This document shows positions 53,385 through 62,955 of a DNA stretch of 64,000 nt, piece after piece. The notes under the pieces are model-generated. The model was given only the letters and a program-made list of their open reading frames with translations, ran no database searches and had not been told where the DNA came from. The DNA comes from Leifsonia sp. NPDC080035 (GTDB lineage: Bacteria; Actinomycetota; Actinomycetes; Actinomycetales; Microbacteriaceae), in contig NZ_CP157390.1 in assembly GCF_040050925.1 (NCBI RefSeq), positions 2,542,001-2,606,000 on the forward strand. The letters are read 5' to 3'. Position 1 is the first letter of the stretch, and the number at the start of each line of letters is the position of its first letter. A program made the translations under genes and the position numbers.

Positions 53385-54581
53385 TCAGCTCAGCTCGGCG
53401 GTGGTGTCGCTCACGGTGGTGATCTCGAGCCGGAGCGTCGAGCCGGAGAAGGACTCGACGTGGCGGCCCACCTTACGGATAGCTTGCCACGCCGCAGGGT
53501 CTACCCCGTTTCGCGGCACACCGGTGGCAGTGATCACAATCGACATGGTCGTTCCGGGCCCCTCGACCCGCCCGATGTCGAGATCGAGGCTGCGCGACTG
53601 GCCCGCCCCGGTGCGCACCGGGTCGCTGATGAGCAGCCACACCGCGGTGAGCAGGCCGTCGCGCTGCTCGCGGCTGAGGCCGGCGGCGAGGCCGTCCGGG
53701 TCGCTCAGCGTGACCGCGGGGCCGAGCAGCGCAGACTCGGTCACCGCGTGGTACAGCCAGGTCTCCTTGCGGCCCTGGATCAGGTGGAGGCGCAGCTCGG
53801 TGGCGATGCTCGCCGCGGTGCCCGCCGTCTCCTCGTCCAGGGGCAGTGCGGTGCGGCCGGTGGCGACACCGTCGAGCAGTCGCTCGGCGGCGAGGTCGAG
53901 GCGAGCCAGCTCCTCGGACGCCATCATGCCCACCGCGTAGCCCGGGGAGGAGACGGTGCTCTGCACCTGCACCAGGTCGAGCTCCAGCTGAACGAGGGTG
54001 CTGAGCGAGCGCACGATCTGCACCCCGACGAGCGGGGGCGCGACGGCGACCGCGATGGTCGCGAAGCCGGGTCCGAGCATCTGCATGTCCGGCAGCGAGC
54101 GGATGACCAGCACGGTCGCCACGGCCGCGCCGAGCACGATCGTCGCCAGCACGATGTCCCGCGCCGGGCGGACGGGAGCGCAGAGCAGCAGGGCAGGTCC
54201 GACCGCGGCCGCGGCGGTGAGCGGCAGCCACGTGCCCGCGCCGGTCGTGCCGAGCACATCCAGCGCAACCACGATCGCCCAGACGACGAGAGCGCCGGCG
54301 AACACCCACGTCGGCAGCACGTCGGGGAGCCGGAACCGTAGCACCAGCGCGACCACCAGGGTCGCGATCAGCAGGCCCCACGCCGCGCCGGTCAGCGCCG
54401 GCTGCGGGTCGTAGCCGATCGTCAGCGCCGCGACGACGAACAGGAAGGCGATGAGCGCGACGGAGGCGACGTTGAAGCCGAGGTCGAGGCGCGCGCGACT
54501 CAGCACATCCCGCTCCTGGCCGCCGGAGCCGGAGCGCCCGAGCTGCCGGTGCGGGATGGTGCGCTCGTCGACCCTGCTCAC
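53385..54581 (-). CDS. Membrane protein resembling a degenerate histidine kinase
   Basis: A 398-residue protein with about six membrane helices (residues ~36-185), a long helical region (~190-290) and a C-terminal domain whose order of strands resembles a kinase ATPase domain. There is no recognisable phosphoacceptor histidine motif, N box or G1 box; only GSTLRLEI near the end recalls G2. The kinase encoded directly upstream has the same overall plan with all motifs intact. A pseudo-kinase partner role is inference. GTG 54581 overlaps the kinase stop. Confidence 0.7.
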   Translation of the reverse strand: MSRVDERTIPHRQLGRSGSGGQERDVLSRARLDLGFNVASVALIAFLFVVAALTIGYDPQPALTGAAWGLLIATLVVALVLRFRLPDVLPTWVFAGALVVWAIVVALDVLGTTGAGTWLPLTAAAAVGPALLLCAPVRPARDIVLATIVLGAAVATVLVIRSLPDMQMLGPGFATIAVAVAPPLVGVQIVRSLSTLVQLELDLVQVQSTVSSPGYAVGMMASEELARLDLAAERLLDGVATGRTALPLDEETAGTAASIATELRLHLIQGRKETWLYHAVTESALLGPAVTLSDPDGLAAGLSREQRDGLLTAVWLLISDPVRTGAGQSRSLDLDIGRVEGPGTTMSIVITATGVPRNGVDPAAWQAIRKVGRHVESFSGSTLRLEITTVSDTTAELS

Positions 54582-55744
54582 TTCGGCACCTCCAGCACCA
54601 CGGTCGTCCCGCTGCCGGGGGACGAGAACAGACGGGCGTTGCCGCCGACGTCGCGCAGCCGGGCCACGATCGACTCCGTGAAGCCGAGTCTGCCCTCCTG
54701 GATGCTCGCGACGTCGAACCCGACACCGGAGTCGGTGACCATCGCACGCACCGTGGTCTCGTCGTCGGTGATCGTCACGTGCGCCTCGTTCACGCCGGAG
54801 TGCCTGCGCACGTTCTCCAGACACTCGGCGAGGGCGAGCAGGAACGCGTCGAGGATGTCGCTCGGCAGCAGCACCTGGCCGGAGCCGTGCCAGTTGACCT
54901 CGAGGCCCATCCGGCGGAACCGCTGCTTGACCGACTCGAGCGTGTTCCCGAGCGTCGACTCCTCCACGGGCTTCAGCCGGTAGTCGCCGGACCGGCTCGG
55001 GTCCGGCGTGAAGCCGAGGCGCAGCTGGCGCAGCAGCGCGGCATCCTCGGCCGCCTGCTCCCGCAGCGCCCCGACGCTGACGCCGACGCCCGAGTGCGCG
55101 AGCAGGGTCAGCGTCGCCAGGACCGTGTCGTGGAGCAGCCGCGCGCCCTGTCTGCGCCTGGCCTCCGTCTCGCTCGCCTGCCGCTCGACGCGGTACGCCC
55201 TGCTCATGGTGGAGATGCGCTTCAGCGTCCGCGGCACGGTGCGCGAGAGCCAGATGCCGGTCGCGGTGAGCGCCACCCAGCCGGCGACGACGAAGACCAG
55301 GGCCTCGGTCATCCGCGAGCCGGTGACCATCAGCGTCGAGACCGTGGCGAGCACGGTCGCGACGGCGGCGACGACCAGCTGCGCGATGCTCGCCCGAGAG
55401 GTGCTGCCGAGCACGCTCACGCTGGGGATGGCCGCCGCGGCGATGACGCCGACCGCACTCACCGCCGAGGGAGCCAGGGCGTGCTGCGGGAGCAGATGGA
55501 TGAGGATCAGCGCGACGCCGGCGACCACGATCACCCAGAGCCACAGCCGCATCCGCAGCAGGGCCGGGAGCTGGAACTGGGCGTAGCCCATGCAGACCAG
55601 CAGGACGAGGGAGGCGAAGTACAGGGGGAGCGGCAGGGTGCCCGGCACGCTCAGGCACAGCAGCGCGGTCACCGTGGCGGTGAGTCCGACCGTCCGCGCG
55701 GTGGTGGCGAGGAGCCGATCACGCTCCTTCTGGATGCGCGACAT
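54578..55744 (-). CDS. Membrane sensor histidine kinase (HisKA_3/NarX-DesK type)
   Basis: A 388-residue kinase. Five or six membrane helices (about residues 12-165) are followed by the dimerisation domain with H205 in ARLLHDTVLATLTLLAHSG and the ATPase domain: N box LALAECLENVRRHSG, G1 DSGVGFD, G2 SSPGSGTTV. It is the first gene of a three-gene signalling unit. ATG 55744 has GGAGGGG. It begins 14 bases after the metX stop, so it may also be transcribed from metX. Confidence 0.9.
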   Translation of the reverse strand: MSRIQKERDRLLATTARTVGLTATVTALLCLSVPGTLPLPLYFASLVLLVCMGYAQFQLPALLRMRLWLWVIVVAGVALILIHLLPQHALAPSAVSAVGVIAAAAIPSVSVLGSTSRASIAQLVVAAVATVLATVSTLMVTGSRMTEALVFVVAGWVALTATGIWLSRTVPRTLKRISTMSRAYRVERQASETEARRRQGARLLHDTVLATLTLLAHSGVGVSVGALREQAAEDAALLRQLRLGFTPDPSRSGDYRLKPVEESTLGNTLESVKQRFRRMGLEVNWHGSGQVLLPSDILDAFLLALAECLENVRRHSGVNEAHVTITDDETTVRAMVTDSGVGFDVASIQEGRLGFTESIVARLRDVGGNARLFSSPGSGTTVVLEVPK

Positions 55745-55758
55745 GCCCCTCCGTTCCC

Positions 55759-56964
<1,206 letters not shown>

Positions 56965-57021
56965 GCGTCCCATTCTTGCGGAGCGGCACAGAGCACGCTG
57001 ACGTGTTACGCCGGGCCCCGG

Positions 57022-57714
57022 TCAGCCGTCGTCGGAGCCCTCGTCGGCCCGCTGCTGTCCCGTCTCGTGCTGGTGGCGCTGGCGGAGGTGCTGGGTGCGC
57101 TCGTTGAGGTAGCTGACGATGGTGGCGCTGGAGGTGCCGACGATCGCGATGCCGCCGATCATCAGCACGACGGCGAGCAGCCTCCCGGTGACGGTCACCG
57201 GGTAGTAGTCGCCGTAGCCGACCGTCGCCATCGTGACGCAGGCCCACCAGAGGGCGTCGCCGAACGAGCGGATGTTCGAGCCGTGCGCGTAGCGCTCCAC
57301 CTGGTACACGGCGAGCGAGATGACGTAGACGAACATCAGGACGAACGAGCCGGCGACGATGAGGACCCTGCGTCGCAGGTGCGATGCCGTGTTCCCGCGC
57401 AGCAGCGGCACCCGGCCGAGGTCGCCGAGCAGGCGGAAGGGCCGGGCGAGCGGCAGCAGCACGGACAGCAGGTCCACGGCGTTGCGCCGCACGAATCGCC
57501 GTTTGTCCTCCGCGTAGACGAGCCGGACGGTGTAGTCGAGCAGGAAGAGCACCCAGATCAGGCCGAGGACGCCGATCAGCGCGAGGTACACCGCGTGCGG
57601 CATCCCTGGCTGCAGGATCGTCCAGGAGTAGGCGATGAGGAAGACGACGCTCGCGCCGATGCCGGGCCAGGCGGTCGCCTGCTCCCAGCGTTTGCGCTTC
57701 GCGTCGTCGCTCAC
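57022..57714 (-). CDS. Voltage-gated-type potassium channel
   Basis: A 230-residue ion channel. Helices S1-S3 (about residues 20-64), an arginine-containing S4-like helix (RPFRLLGDLGRVPLLRG), S5 (~120-138), pore helix and selectivity filter TVGYGD at residues 164-169, then S6 (~178-200). The C-terminal tail is a predicted coiled coil (YLNERTQHLRQRHQHETGQQ). A K+-selective channel is firm from the filter. GTG 57714 follows the SDR stop by three bases, so they are co-transcribed; the ribosome site is weak. Confidence 0.92.
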   Translation of the reverse strand: MSDDAKRKRWEQATAWPGIGASVVFLIAYSWTILQPGMPHAVYLALIGVLGLIWVLFLLDYTVRLVYAEDKRRFVRRNAVDLLSVLLPLARPFRLLGDLGRVPLLRGNTASHLRRRVLIVAGSFVLMFVYVISLAVYQVERYAHGSNIRSFGDALWWACVTMATVGYGDYYPVTVTGRLLAVVLMIGGIAIVGTSSATIVSYLNERTQHLRQRHQHETGQQRADEGSDDG

Positions 57715-57717
57715 ACG

Positions 57718-58494
57718 CTAATTCTTGACCGTGAGCGGGCCCTTGTGGAAGCGGTGGGATGCGGCCTGGGCGACCGGCTTCACCACGATGAGGTCGAGAT
57801 CCACGTGCCGGGGGAGCGTGAGGGCGTGCACGATCGTCTCAGCGACGTCCTCGGCGACGAGCGGCTCCGGCACATCCTCGTAGACCGCGTCGCGCCTCGC
57901 CTTGTCGCCGTCGAAGCGCACCAGCGAGAACTCCTCGGTCGCGACCATCCCCGGCGCGACCTCGATCACGCGGATGGGCTCGCCGTTCAGCTCCAGCCGG
58001 AGCACCTCGGTGAGCGCGTGCTCCGCGAACTTGGCCGCGTTGTATCCGCCGCCGCCGACGTACGCGGTGTGGCCGGCGATGGAGGTCACGGTGACGATGT
58101 CCGCGTGGCCGCTGGCCCTGGCGCCGTCGCGCAGCAGCGGCAGCAGCGCGCTGATCACGCGCTTGGTGGCGATGACGTTGATCTCGTACATCCACACCCA
58201 GTCGTCGATGCTGGAGGCCTCGACCGAGTCGAGCCCGTGCGCCCCGCCGGCGTTGTTGACGAGCGCGTGGATGCCGCCGGTCGCGGCCAGGTGGTCGCGG
58301 AGCGCGTCCACCTCGTCCTGCTTGGTGAGGTCGGCGACGAACACGTCAGCGCCGGTCTCCTCCGCGAGCGCACGGAGGCGGTCCTCGCGGCGGGCGACGC
58401 CAACGACGTCCCAGCCCTTCTCGCGGAACAGGCGGACCGTCGCCTCGCCGATGCCCGAACTCGCTCCCGTCACGACCACTCGTCTGTTGCTCAT
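57718..58494 (-). CDS. Short-chain dehydrogenase/reductase
   Basis: A 258-residue classical SDR. The nucleotide-binding TGASSGIGEA is near the N-terminus, NNAGG follows, and the catalytic set is Ser in VTVTSIAGHTAYVG and YNAAKFAEH (Tyr-X3-Lys). Cofactor preference looks NADP(H)-compatible because of RREDRLRAL after the second strand. Substrate unknown. GAGAAT lies six bases before ATG 58494, predicting a leaderless mRNA. It leads an SDR, K+ channel, metX run. Confidence 0.93.
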   Translation of the reverse strand: MSNRRVVVTGASSGIGEATVRLFREKGWDVVGVARREDRLRALAEETGADVFVADLTKQDEVDALRDHLAATGGIHALVNNAGGAHGLDSVEASSIDDWVWMYEINVIATKRVISALLPLLRDGARASGHADIVTVTSIAGHTAYVGGGGYNAAKFAEHALTEVLRLELNGEPIRVIEVAPGMVATEEFSLVRFDGDKARRDAVYEDVPEPLVAEDVAETIVHALTLPRHVDLDLIVVKPVAQAASHRFHKGPLTVKN

Positions 58495-58594
58495 CTGCCC
58501 ATTCTCACGGGTTACGGCATGTTTCGGGTGCGTTGCCCCGGTGGAGCACGCCGTCTAGCCTGCTAGGAACCACCCGAGAACGAGGAGTAGTGCC

Positions 58595-59917
58595 ATGACC
58601 GACGCCGCCGACTGGCAGTTCGAGACCAAGCAGATCCACAGCGGCGCCGCGCCGGACCCGGTGACCAACGCCCGTGCGACCCCGATCTACCAGACGACGT
58701 CCTACGTCTTCAACAACGCGGAGCACGCGAAGAACCTGTTCGCGCTCGCCGAGTTCGGGAACATCTACACCCGCATCCAGAACCCGACGCAGGCCGTGGT
58801 GGAGGAGCGCGTCGCCGCGCTCGAGGGCGGCACCGGAGCCCTCCTCGTCGCCTCGGGCCAGGCCGCGTCGACCTTCGCCATCCTGAACATCGCGCAGGCG
58901 GGCGACCACATCGTCTCCTCCAGCTCGATCTACGGCGGCACCTACAACCTCTTCAAGTACACGCTCGCCAAGCTCGGCATCGAGACCACGTTCGTCGAGA
59001 ACCAGGACGACGCCGAGGAGTGGCGCCGCGCGGTCCGCCCGAACACCAAGCTGTTCTTCGCGGAGACCATCGGCAACCCGAAGATCAACGTGCTCGACAT
59101 CGCGCTCGTCGCCGACGTCGCGCACGAGGCCGGCGTCCCGCTGATCGTGGACAACACGATCGCGACCCCGTACCTCATCCGCCCGCTGGAGCACGGTGCC
59201 GACATCATCGTGCACTCGGCCACCAAGTTCCTCGGCGGACACGGCACCGTGATCGGCGGCGTGGTCGTGGACGGCGGAAAGTTCGAGTGGTCGAAGAACC
59301 CGGAGCGCTTCCCCGGCCTCACCCAGCCTGACCCCTCGTACCACGGCGCCGTCTACACGGACGCGGTCGGCGACGCGCTCGCCTACATCATCAAGGCGCG
59401 CGTGCAGCTGCTCCGCGACCTCGGCGCGGCCATCGCCCCGGCGAGCGCCTGGCAGCTCATCCAGGGCATCGAGACCCTCTCGCTCCGCGTGGAGCGCCAC
59501 ACCCAGAACGCGCAGGACATTGCGGAGTTCCTCGAGAACCACCCGGACGTCGCGACGGTGAACTACTCGGGCCTGCCCACGAGCCCGTGGTACGCCACCG
59601 CCAACAAGTACGCGCCGAAGGGCGTCGGCGCCGTGCTGTCGTTCGAGCTGAAGGGCGGCGTCGACGCCGGCCGCGCGCTGGTCGACAACCTCTCGCTGTT
59701 CAGCCACCTCGCCAACATCGGCGACGTGCGCAGCCTTGTCATCCACCCCGCGTCCACCACCCACTCCCAGCTGACCCCGGAGCAGCAGCTCACCGCCGGC
59801 GTCACGCCGGGCCTGGTGCGCCTGTCGGTCGGCCTCGAGAACATCGACGACCTGAAGGCCGACCTCACCGCGGGCCTCGCCGCGGCCCGCTCCGTCGTGG
59901 AGGCCGCGCGCGCCTGA
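58595..59917 (+). CDS. metY: O-acetylhomoserine sulfhydrylase MetY
   Basis: A 440-residue PLP enzyme that makes homocysteine from O-acetylhomoserine and sulfide (bifunctional with cysteine synthase in annotation practice). The PLP lysine is in IIVHSATKFLGGHGTVIGGVVVDGG; other signatures are YTRIQNPTQAVVEERVAALEGGTGALLVASGQAAS and LVDNLSLFSHLANIGDVRSLVIHPASTTHSQL. It complements MetX, encoded divergently. ATG 58595 has GAGGAG. A strong hairpin terminator follows 19 bases after the stop. Confidence 0.97.
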   Translation: MTDAADWQFETKQIHSGAAPDPVTNARATPIYQTTSYVFNNAEHAKNLFALAEFGNIYTRIQNPTQAVVEERVAALEGGTGALLVASGQAASTFAILNIAQAGDHIVSSSSIYGGTYNLFKYTLAKLGIETTFVENQDDAEEWRRAVRPNTKLFFAETIGNPKINVLDIALVADVAHEAGVPLIVDNTIATPYLIRPLEHGADIIVHSATKFLGGHGTVIGGVVVDGGKFEWSKNPERFPGLTQPDPSYHGAVYTDAVGDALAYIIKARVQLLRDLGAAIAPASAWQLIQGIETLSLRVERHTQNAQDIAEFLENHPDVATVNYSGLPTSPWYATANKYAPKGVGAVLSFELKGGVDAGRALVDNLSLFSHLANIGDVRSLVIHPASTTHSQLTPEQQLTAGVTPGLVRLSVGLENIDDLKADLTAGLAAARSVVEAARA

Positions 59918-59936
59918 CGCGTCCTGCGGTCTCGGG

Positions 59937-59967
59937 AGGCCCGGCGAGCGAGTGCTCGCCGGGCCTT
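59937..59967 (+). terminator. Intrinsic terminator after metY
   Basis: AGGCCCGGCGAGC (59937-59949) pairs perfectly with 59954-59966 around a GAGT loop, followed by TTCCGCGTT. Confidence 0.88.
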
Positions 59968-60076
59968 CCGCGTTGCGGTCCCGTCGGCGATAGTCTCGAC
60001 CGACGGACCGCCCGCCCGCCCCGGGTGGCGACACCTCGCTGGGTCCGAGCCAGAGCTGATCGGAGGAGAAGCAGCG

Positions 60077-60553
60077 ATGTACGCCGAAAGTCTCAGCAGT
60101 CCCCTGCAAGGCCGGGTCGTCTACCGGGAGGGCGACCTCGCCTTCGACTTCGAGCCGTCCGACCTTGCAGACCTTCGGCGGCGGCGCTTCGAAGTCGGCA
60201 CCCTGGTGGCCGAAACGCTCTCCGTGGAGGTCGGCTTGCCGCAGGGAATCATCCTCTACGCCTGGGGCTACTCGCCGTGGCAGGCCTGGCTCACTGTTCC
60301 CGGCGCTCCCGTCGACGTGGTCGACGGCGTCGTCATGATCGACCCGGAGGGAATCGTGCCCGGTGTGGGGTTCAGCCTCCAGAAGGACGAGAGCGACGTG
60401 TGGTGGACGCAGTACGACCCCGAGTCCGGGTGGTGCAACGTGACCAACGGGCGCCGCGACGCCGTGGCGACGCGCGTGGCGACGGACACCGTGATCGGGA
60501 CGGACGAGACGGGGATCACGTCCGTGTGGCTGCGACCTACCTTCCTGCCGTAA
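60077..60553 (+). CDS. Conserved-looking protein of unknown function
   Basis: A 158-residue soluble protein I do not recognise. It has no signal peptide or membrane helix. Composition is rich in Val, Asp and Trp, with WGYSPWQAWLTVPG and SDVWWTQYDPESGWCN suggesting a beta-rich fold with aromatic surface. ATG 60077 has a perfect GGAGGAGA ribosome site. It stands alone between the metY terminator and a large hairpin. Confidence 0.7.
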   Translation: MYAESLSSPLQGRVVYREGDLAFDFEPSDLADLRRRRFEVGTLVAETLSVEVGLPQGIILYAWGYSPWQAWLTVPGAPVDVVDGVVMIDPEGIVPGVGFSLQKDESDVWWTQYDPESGWCNVTNGRRDAVATRVATDTVIGTDETGITSVWLRPTFLP

Positions 60554-60569
60554 CCTCCGGCGCCGCCAA

Positions 60570-60618
60570 CGGTCGCGACACGCCGCCTTGGGCGCGCGGA
60601 GGCGGCGTGTCGCGACCG
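60570..60618. terminator. 18-bp stem between convergent genes
   Basis: CGGTCGCGACACGCCGCC (60570-60587) pairs perfectly with 60601-60618 around a 13-base loop, between a plus-strand gene and a minus-strand gene. No T-run, so it could be a bidirectional terminator or a dispersed palindromic repeat. Confidence 0.72.
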
Positions 60619-60646
60619 CTCGGCCGGGGGCGCGGGCCGAGGCGGC

Positions 60647-61438
60647 CTACGCCCGCGCCTCCGCGACGCAGGCGCGGAGGAGGGCGATGGCCTCACGGGC
60701 GTCGCCGGCGGTGAAGGTCTGGCGGTCGCCGGCGCGGTCGCGGACCACGCGGTCGAGGAGGTCGGCGTGCTCCGGCCAGCGCTCCTGGGCGAACCGGGCC
60801 GCCGCCGTCTTCGAGAGGATGCGGCCGGTCTCCAGCGTGGCGACCAGCCGGATGGGCCCCAGGGCCAGCCAGCGCACCGTCTCCGATCGCACAGGGCCGT
60901 CGTCGGGGCGGTCGGCGATCTCCGCCTCCGCGCCGTCGCCGAGCGGCCCCCAGTACTCGATGAGGTTCTCGCGCGAGAACGTCACCACGCCCTCCGCGAC
61001 GTCCGGGTGCCGGTCGGCGGTGGGGGACCAGATGACGTCGCCGCCGTCGACCACGCCCTGCACGCCGTCCTCCAGCTCCCGCCAGGTGACCCAGCTGAGC
61101 TGGCCGCCCTCCAGCGCCGAGACGAGCACGCCCTCCACCACCTGCGGCGCCGTCTGGACCGCGTCCGGGCCGCGCGCGATCTCCGACTCCGTCAGGTAGA
61201 CGCCGTCGATGTGCGGGTCGGACGCGGCGTGCAGACCCGCGAGCGCCTCCAGGTCGTCCTTCGGGTCGCGGGTGACGACGAACACCACATCGATGTCGCT
61301 GACGCCGTGGTGCCAGTCCCCGGCGACGGCGGAACCCGTCACGATCGCACGGCTCACCAGCCCGGGGGCGAGGCGTCTCTGCTCGAGGAGGAAGCGCGTG
61401 AGCGCGTCGTCCACCGCCTTCGGCAGCTGTGCATCCAT
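60647..61438 (-). CDS. Nucleotidyltransferase (aminoglycoside adenylyltransferase-like, DUF4111)
   Basis: A 263-residue nucleotidyltransferase-fold protein. The catalytic motif is VTGSAVAGDWHHGVSDIDVVFVVT (GS...DxD), followed by a helical C-terminal domain (about residues 160-260) like DUF4111/AadA. AadA enzymes adenylylate streptomycin and spectinomycin, but this distant member may have another substrate. ATG 61438 has GGAAGGGGA. It is 14 bases downstream of an MFS exporter gene, a pairing suggestive of drug or metabolite resistance. Confidence 0.85.
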   Translation of the reverse strand: MDAQLPKAVDDALTRFLLEQRRLAPGLVSRAIVTGSAVAGDWHHGVSDIDVVFVVTRDPKDDLEALAGLHAASDPHIDGVYLTESEIARGPDAVQTAPQVVEGVLVSALEGGQLSWVTWRELEDGVQGVVDGGDVIWSPTADRHPDVAEGVVTFSRENLIEYWGPLGDGAEAEIADRPDDGPVRSETVRWLALGPIRLVATLETGRILSKTAAARFAQERWPEHADLLDRVVRDRAGDRQTFTAGDAREAIALLRACVAEARA

Positions 61439-61452
61439 GGGATCCCCTTCCG

Positions 61453-62913
61453 TCAGATCGCGGGCACCTCCGCGTCCGCGAATGCCAGCTTCGGCACGAA
61501 GAAGAGGAGCACCGCGGCGACGAGGGCTCCGAGTCCGCAGATCGTCCAGACCAGCATGTAGCCGAACAGGCTCGCCGCCGTGGCGGTGACCGTCGCGGCG
61601 CCGGTCAGCAGCACGACGCCGAAGACCGCCGAGGCGAAGGAGCCGCCGATGGTCTTGGTCGTGTTCGTCATCGCGGTCGCGACGCCGGTCTGCCCGCGCG
61701 GTGCTGCGGCCGCCGCCGCGGCCGGCAGCGCGCCGACGAGGGCGCCGGAGCCGATGCCCGCGATGGCCATGTTGGTGAAGACCTGCCAGGTGTCCAGGTG
61801 GAACGGCAGGAACAGCAGGTAGCCGATCGCCACCAGGAAGGACGCGCCGATCAGCGTGACCCGCGGGTTCAGCCACGACGACACCAGCGGGAACAGCACC
61901 GCCCCGACGATCATCGAGATCAGGTAGGCGCCGATCAGGATGCTGCGCTGCCCGGCCGAGAGGCCGAGGCCGTAGCCGTTGACCGGGTCGGTCCCGGCGT
62001 AGGTGCTGAGCGGCGCCTGTGCGCCGAGCAGGCTGATGCCGACGAGGCCGGCGGTCAGCTGCACCGGCCACATGTTCGGCTTGCGCAGCACCCGCAGGTC
62101 GATCGCGGGATCCTCCTGCCGCAGCTCCCAGCGGGCGAACGGGATGAACGCCAGCACGCCCAGCACGATCAGCGCCCACACCCACCAGGTGCCGACGCCG
62201 TTGATGCGCAGGAACGTCAGCCCCGAGGTGATCAGCAGCAGCCCGAAGGTGAGCAGGATGAAGCCGATGCCGTCCAGGCGGCGGCCGGGCACCGGCTCCG
62301 ACTCGGGCACCCCGAACAGGATCGCGAAGAAGACGAGCGTCACGGCCACCGCCGGCACCATCAGCGTGAGCGCCACATTCTCCGCGAACGCGGTGAACAG
62401 CATCCCGGCGCCCACCGCCCCGAGGATCGCGCCGAACTCGAGCGCGACGACGAGCAGACCGGCGGCGCGGCGGGTGCGGGAGGCGGCGGTGCCGGTGCGG
62501 CGGCCGCGGTCGAAGATGAGCGCCACCTCCAGCGGCAGCCAGACCACGTAGAAGCCCTGCAGCGCGAACGCGACGAGGTACGTCGTGAAGTCCTGCGAGA
62601 ACGCGAGCGCCCACGTCGACAGCGCGGTGAGCAGCGTGGCGAGAAGCAGGATGCGCTTGTGGCCGAACATGTCGCCGAGCTTGGCGAGCACGGGCACGAC
62701 CAGTGCGGAGAGCAGCAGCTGAGCGGCCTCGAACCAGTTGTAGTCCGCGTCGTGGATGCCCAGGTGCTTCACGATGTCCGAGATCAGCGGCACGTAGTAG
62801 CCCTGCAGGATCCCGCTGGTCAGCTCGACGAGGGCCAACCACCCGATGAGTGCGGCCGTCGCGCCGATGGCTGTCGTCGTCCGGCGCTGGGCGACCGCCT
62901 CTTTCGAAGTCAT
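61453..62913 (-). CDS. MFS exporter, DHA2-like, 14 helices
   Basis: A 486-residue transporter. The DHA2-type N-terminal region reads VELTSGILQGYYVPLISDIVKHLGIHDADYNWFEAAQLLLSALVVPVLAKLGDMFGHKRILLLATLL, with the D-X-F-G-H-K-R loop 2-3 motif. About 14 helices are visible. TAGCAT ends six bases before ATG 62913, so the mRNA is leaderless. It is divergent from the phosphoribosyltransferase gene with 42 bases between start codons and is followed by the nucleotidyltransferase. Confidence 0.9.
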   Translation of the reverse strand: MTSKEAVAQRRTTTAIGATAALIGWLALVELTSGILQGYYVPLISDIVKHLGIHDADYNWFEAAQLLLSALVVPVLAKLGDMFGHKRILLLATLLTALSTWALAFSQDFTTYLVAFALQGFYVVWLPLEVALIFDRGRRTGTAASRTRRAAGLLVVALEFGAILGAVGAGMLFTAFAENVALTLMVPAVAVTLVFFAILFGVPESEPVPGRRLDGIGFILLTFGLLLITSGLTFLRINGVGTWWVWALIVLGVLAFIPFARWELRQEDPAIDLRVLRKPNMWPVQLTAGLVGISLLGAQAPLSTYAGTDPVNGYGLGLSAGQRSILIGAYLISMIVGAVLFPLVSSWLNPRVTLIGASFLVAIGYLLFLPFHLDTWQVFTNMAIAGIGSGALVGALPAAAAAAAPRGQTGVATAMTNTTKTIGGSFASAVFGVVLLTGAATVTATAASLFGYMLVWTICGLGALVAAVLLFFVPKLAFADAEVPAI

Positions 62914-62919
62914 GCGCGG

Positions 62920-62949
62920 ATGCTAACACCAGCCACGCCCTTGTACGGT
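62920..62949. promoter_or_regulatory. Divergent leaderless promoters: MFS and phosphoribosyltransferase
   Basis: TAGCAT on the minus strand (62925-62920) ends six bases before ATG 62913. TACGGT on the plus strand (62944-62949) ends six bases before GTG 62956. The 18 bases between them cannot accommodate separate -35 regions. Confidence 0.6.
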
Positions 62950-62955
62950 AGATGC

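Noticed and set aside
58495..58594. A SAM riboswitch or similar leader before metY
   Set aside because: The gap is 100 bases and shows no conserved core or terminator/antiterminator pair. TAGCCT near 58555 is an ordinary -10 box.
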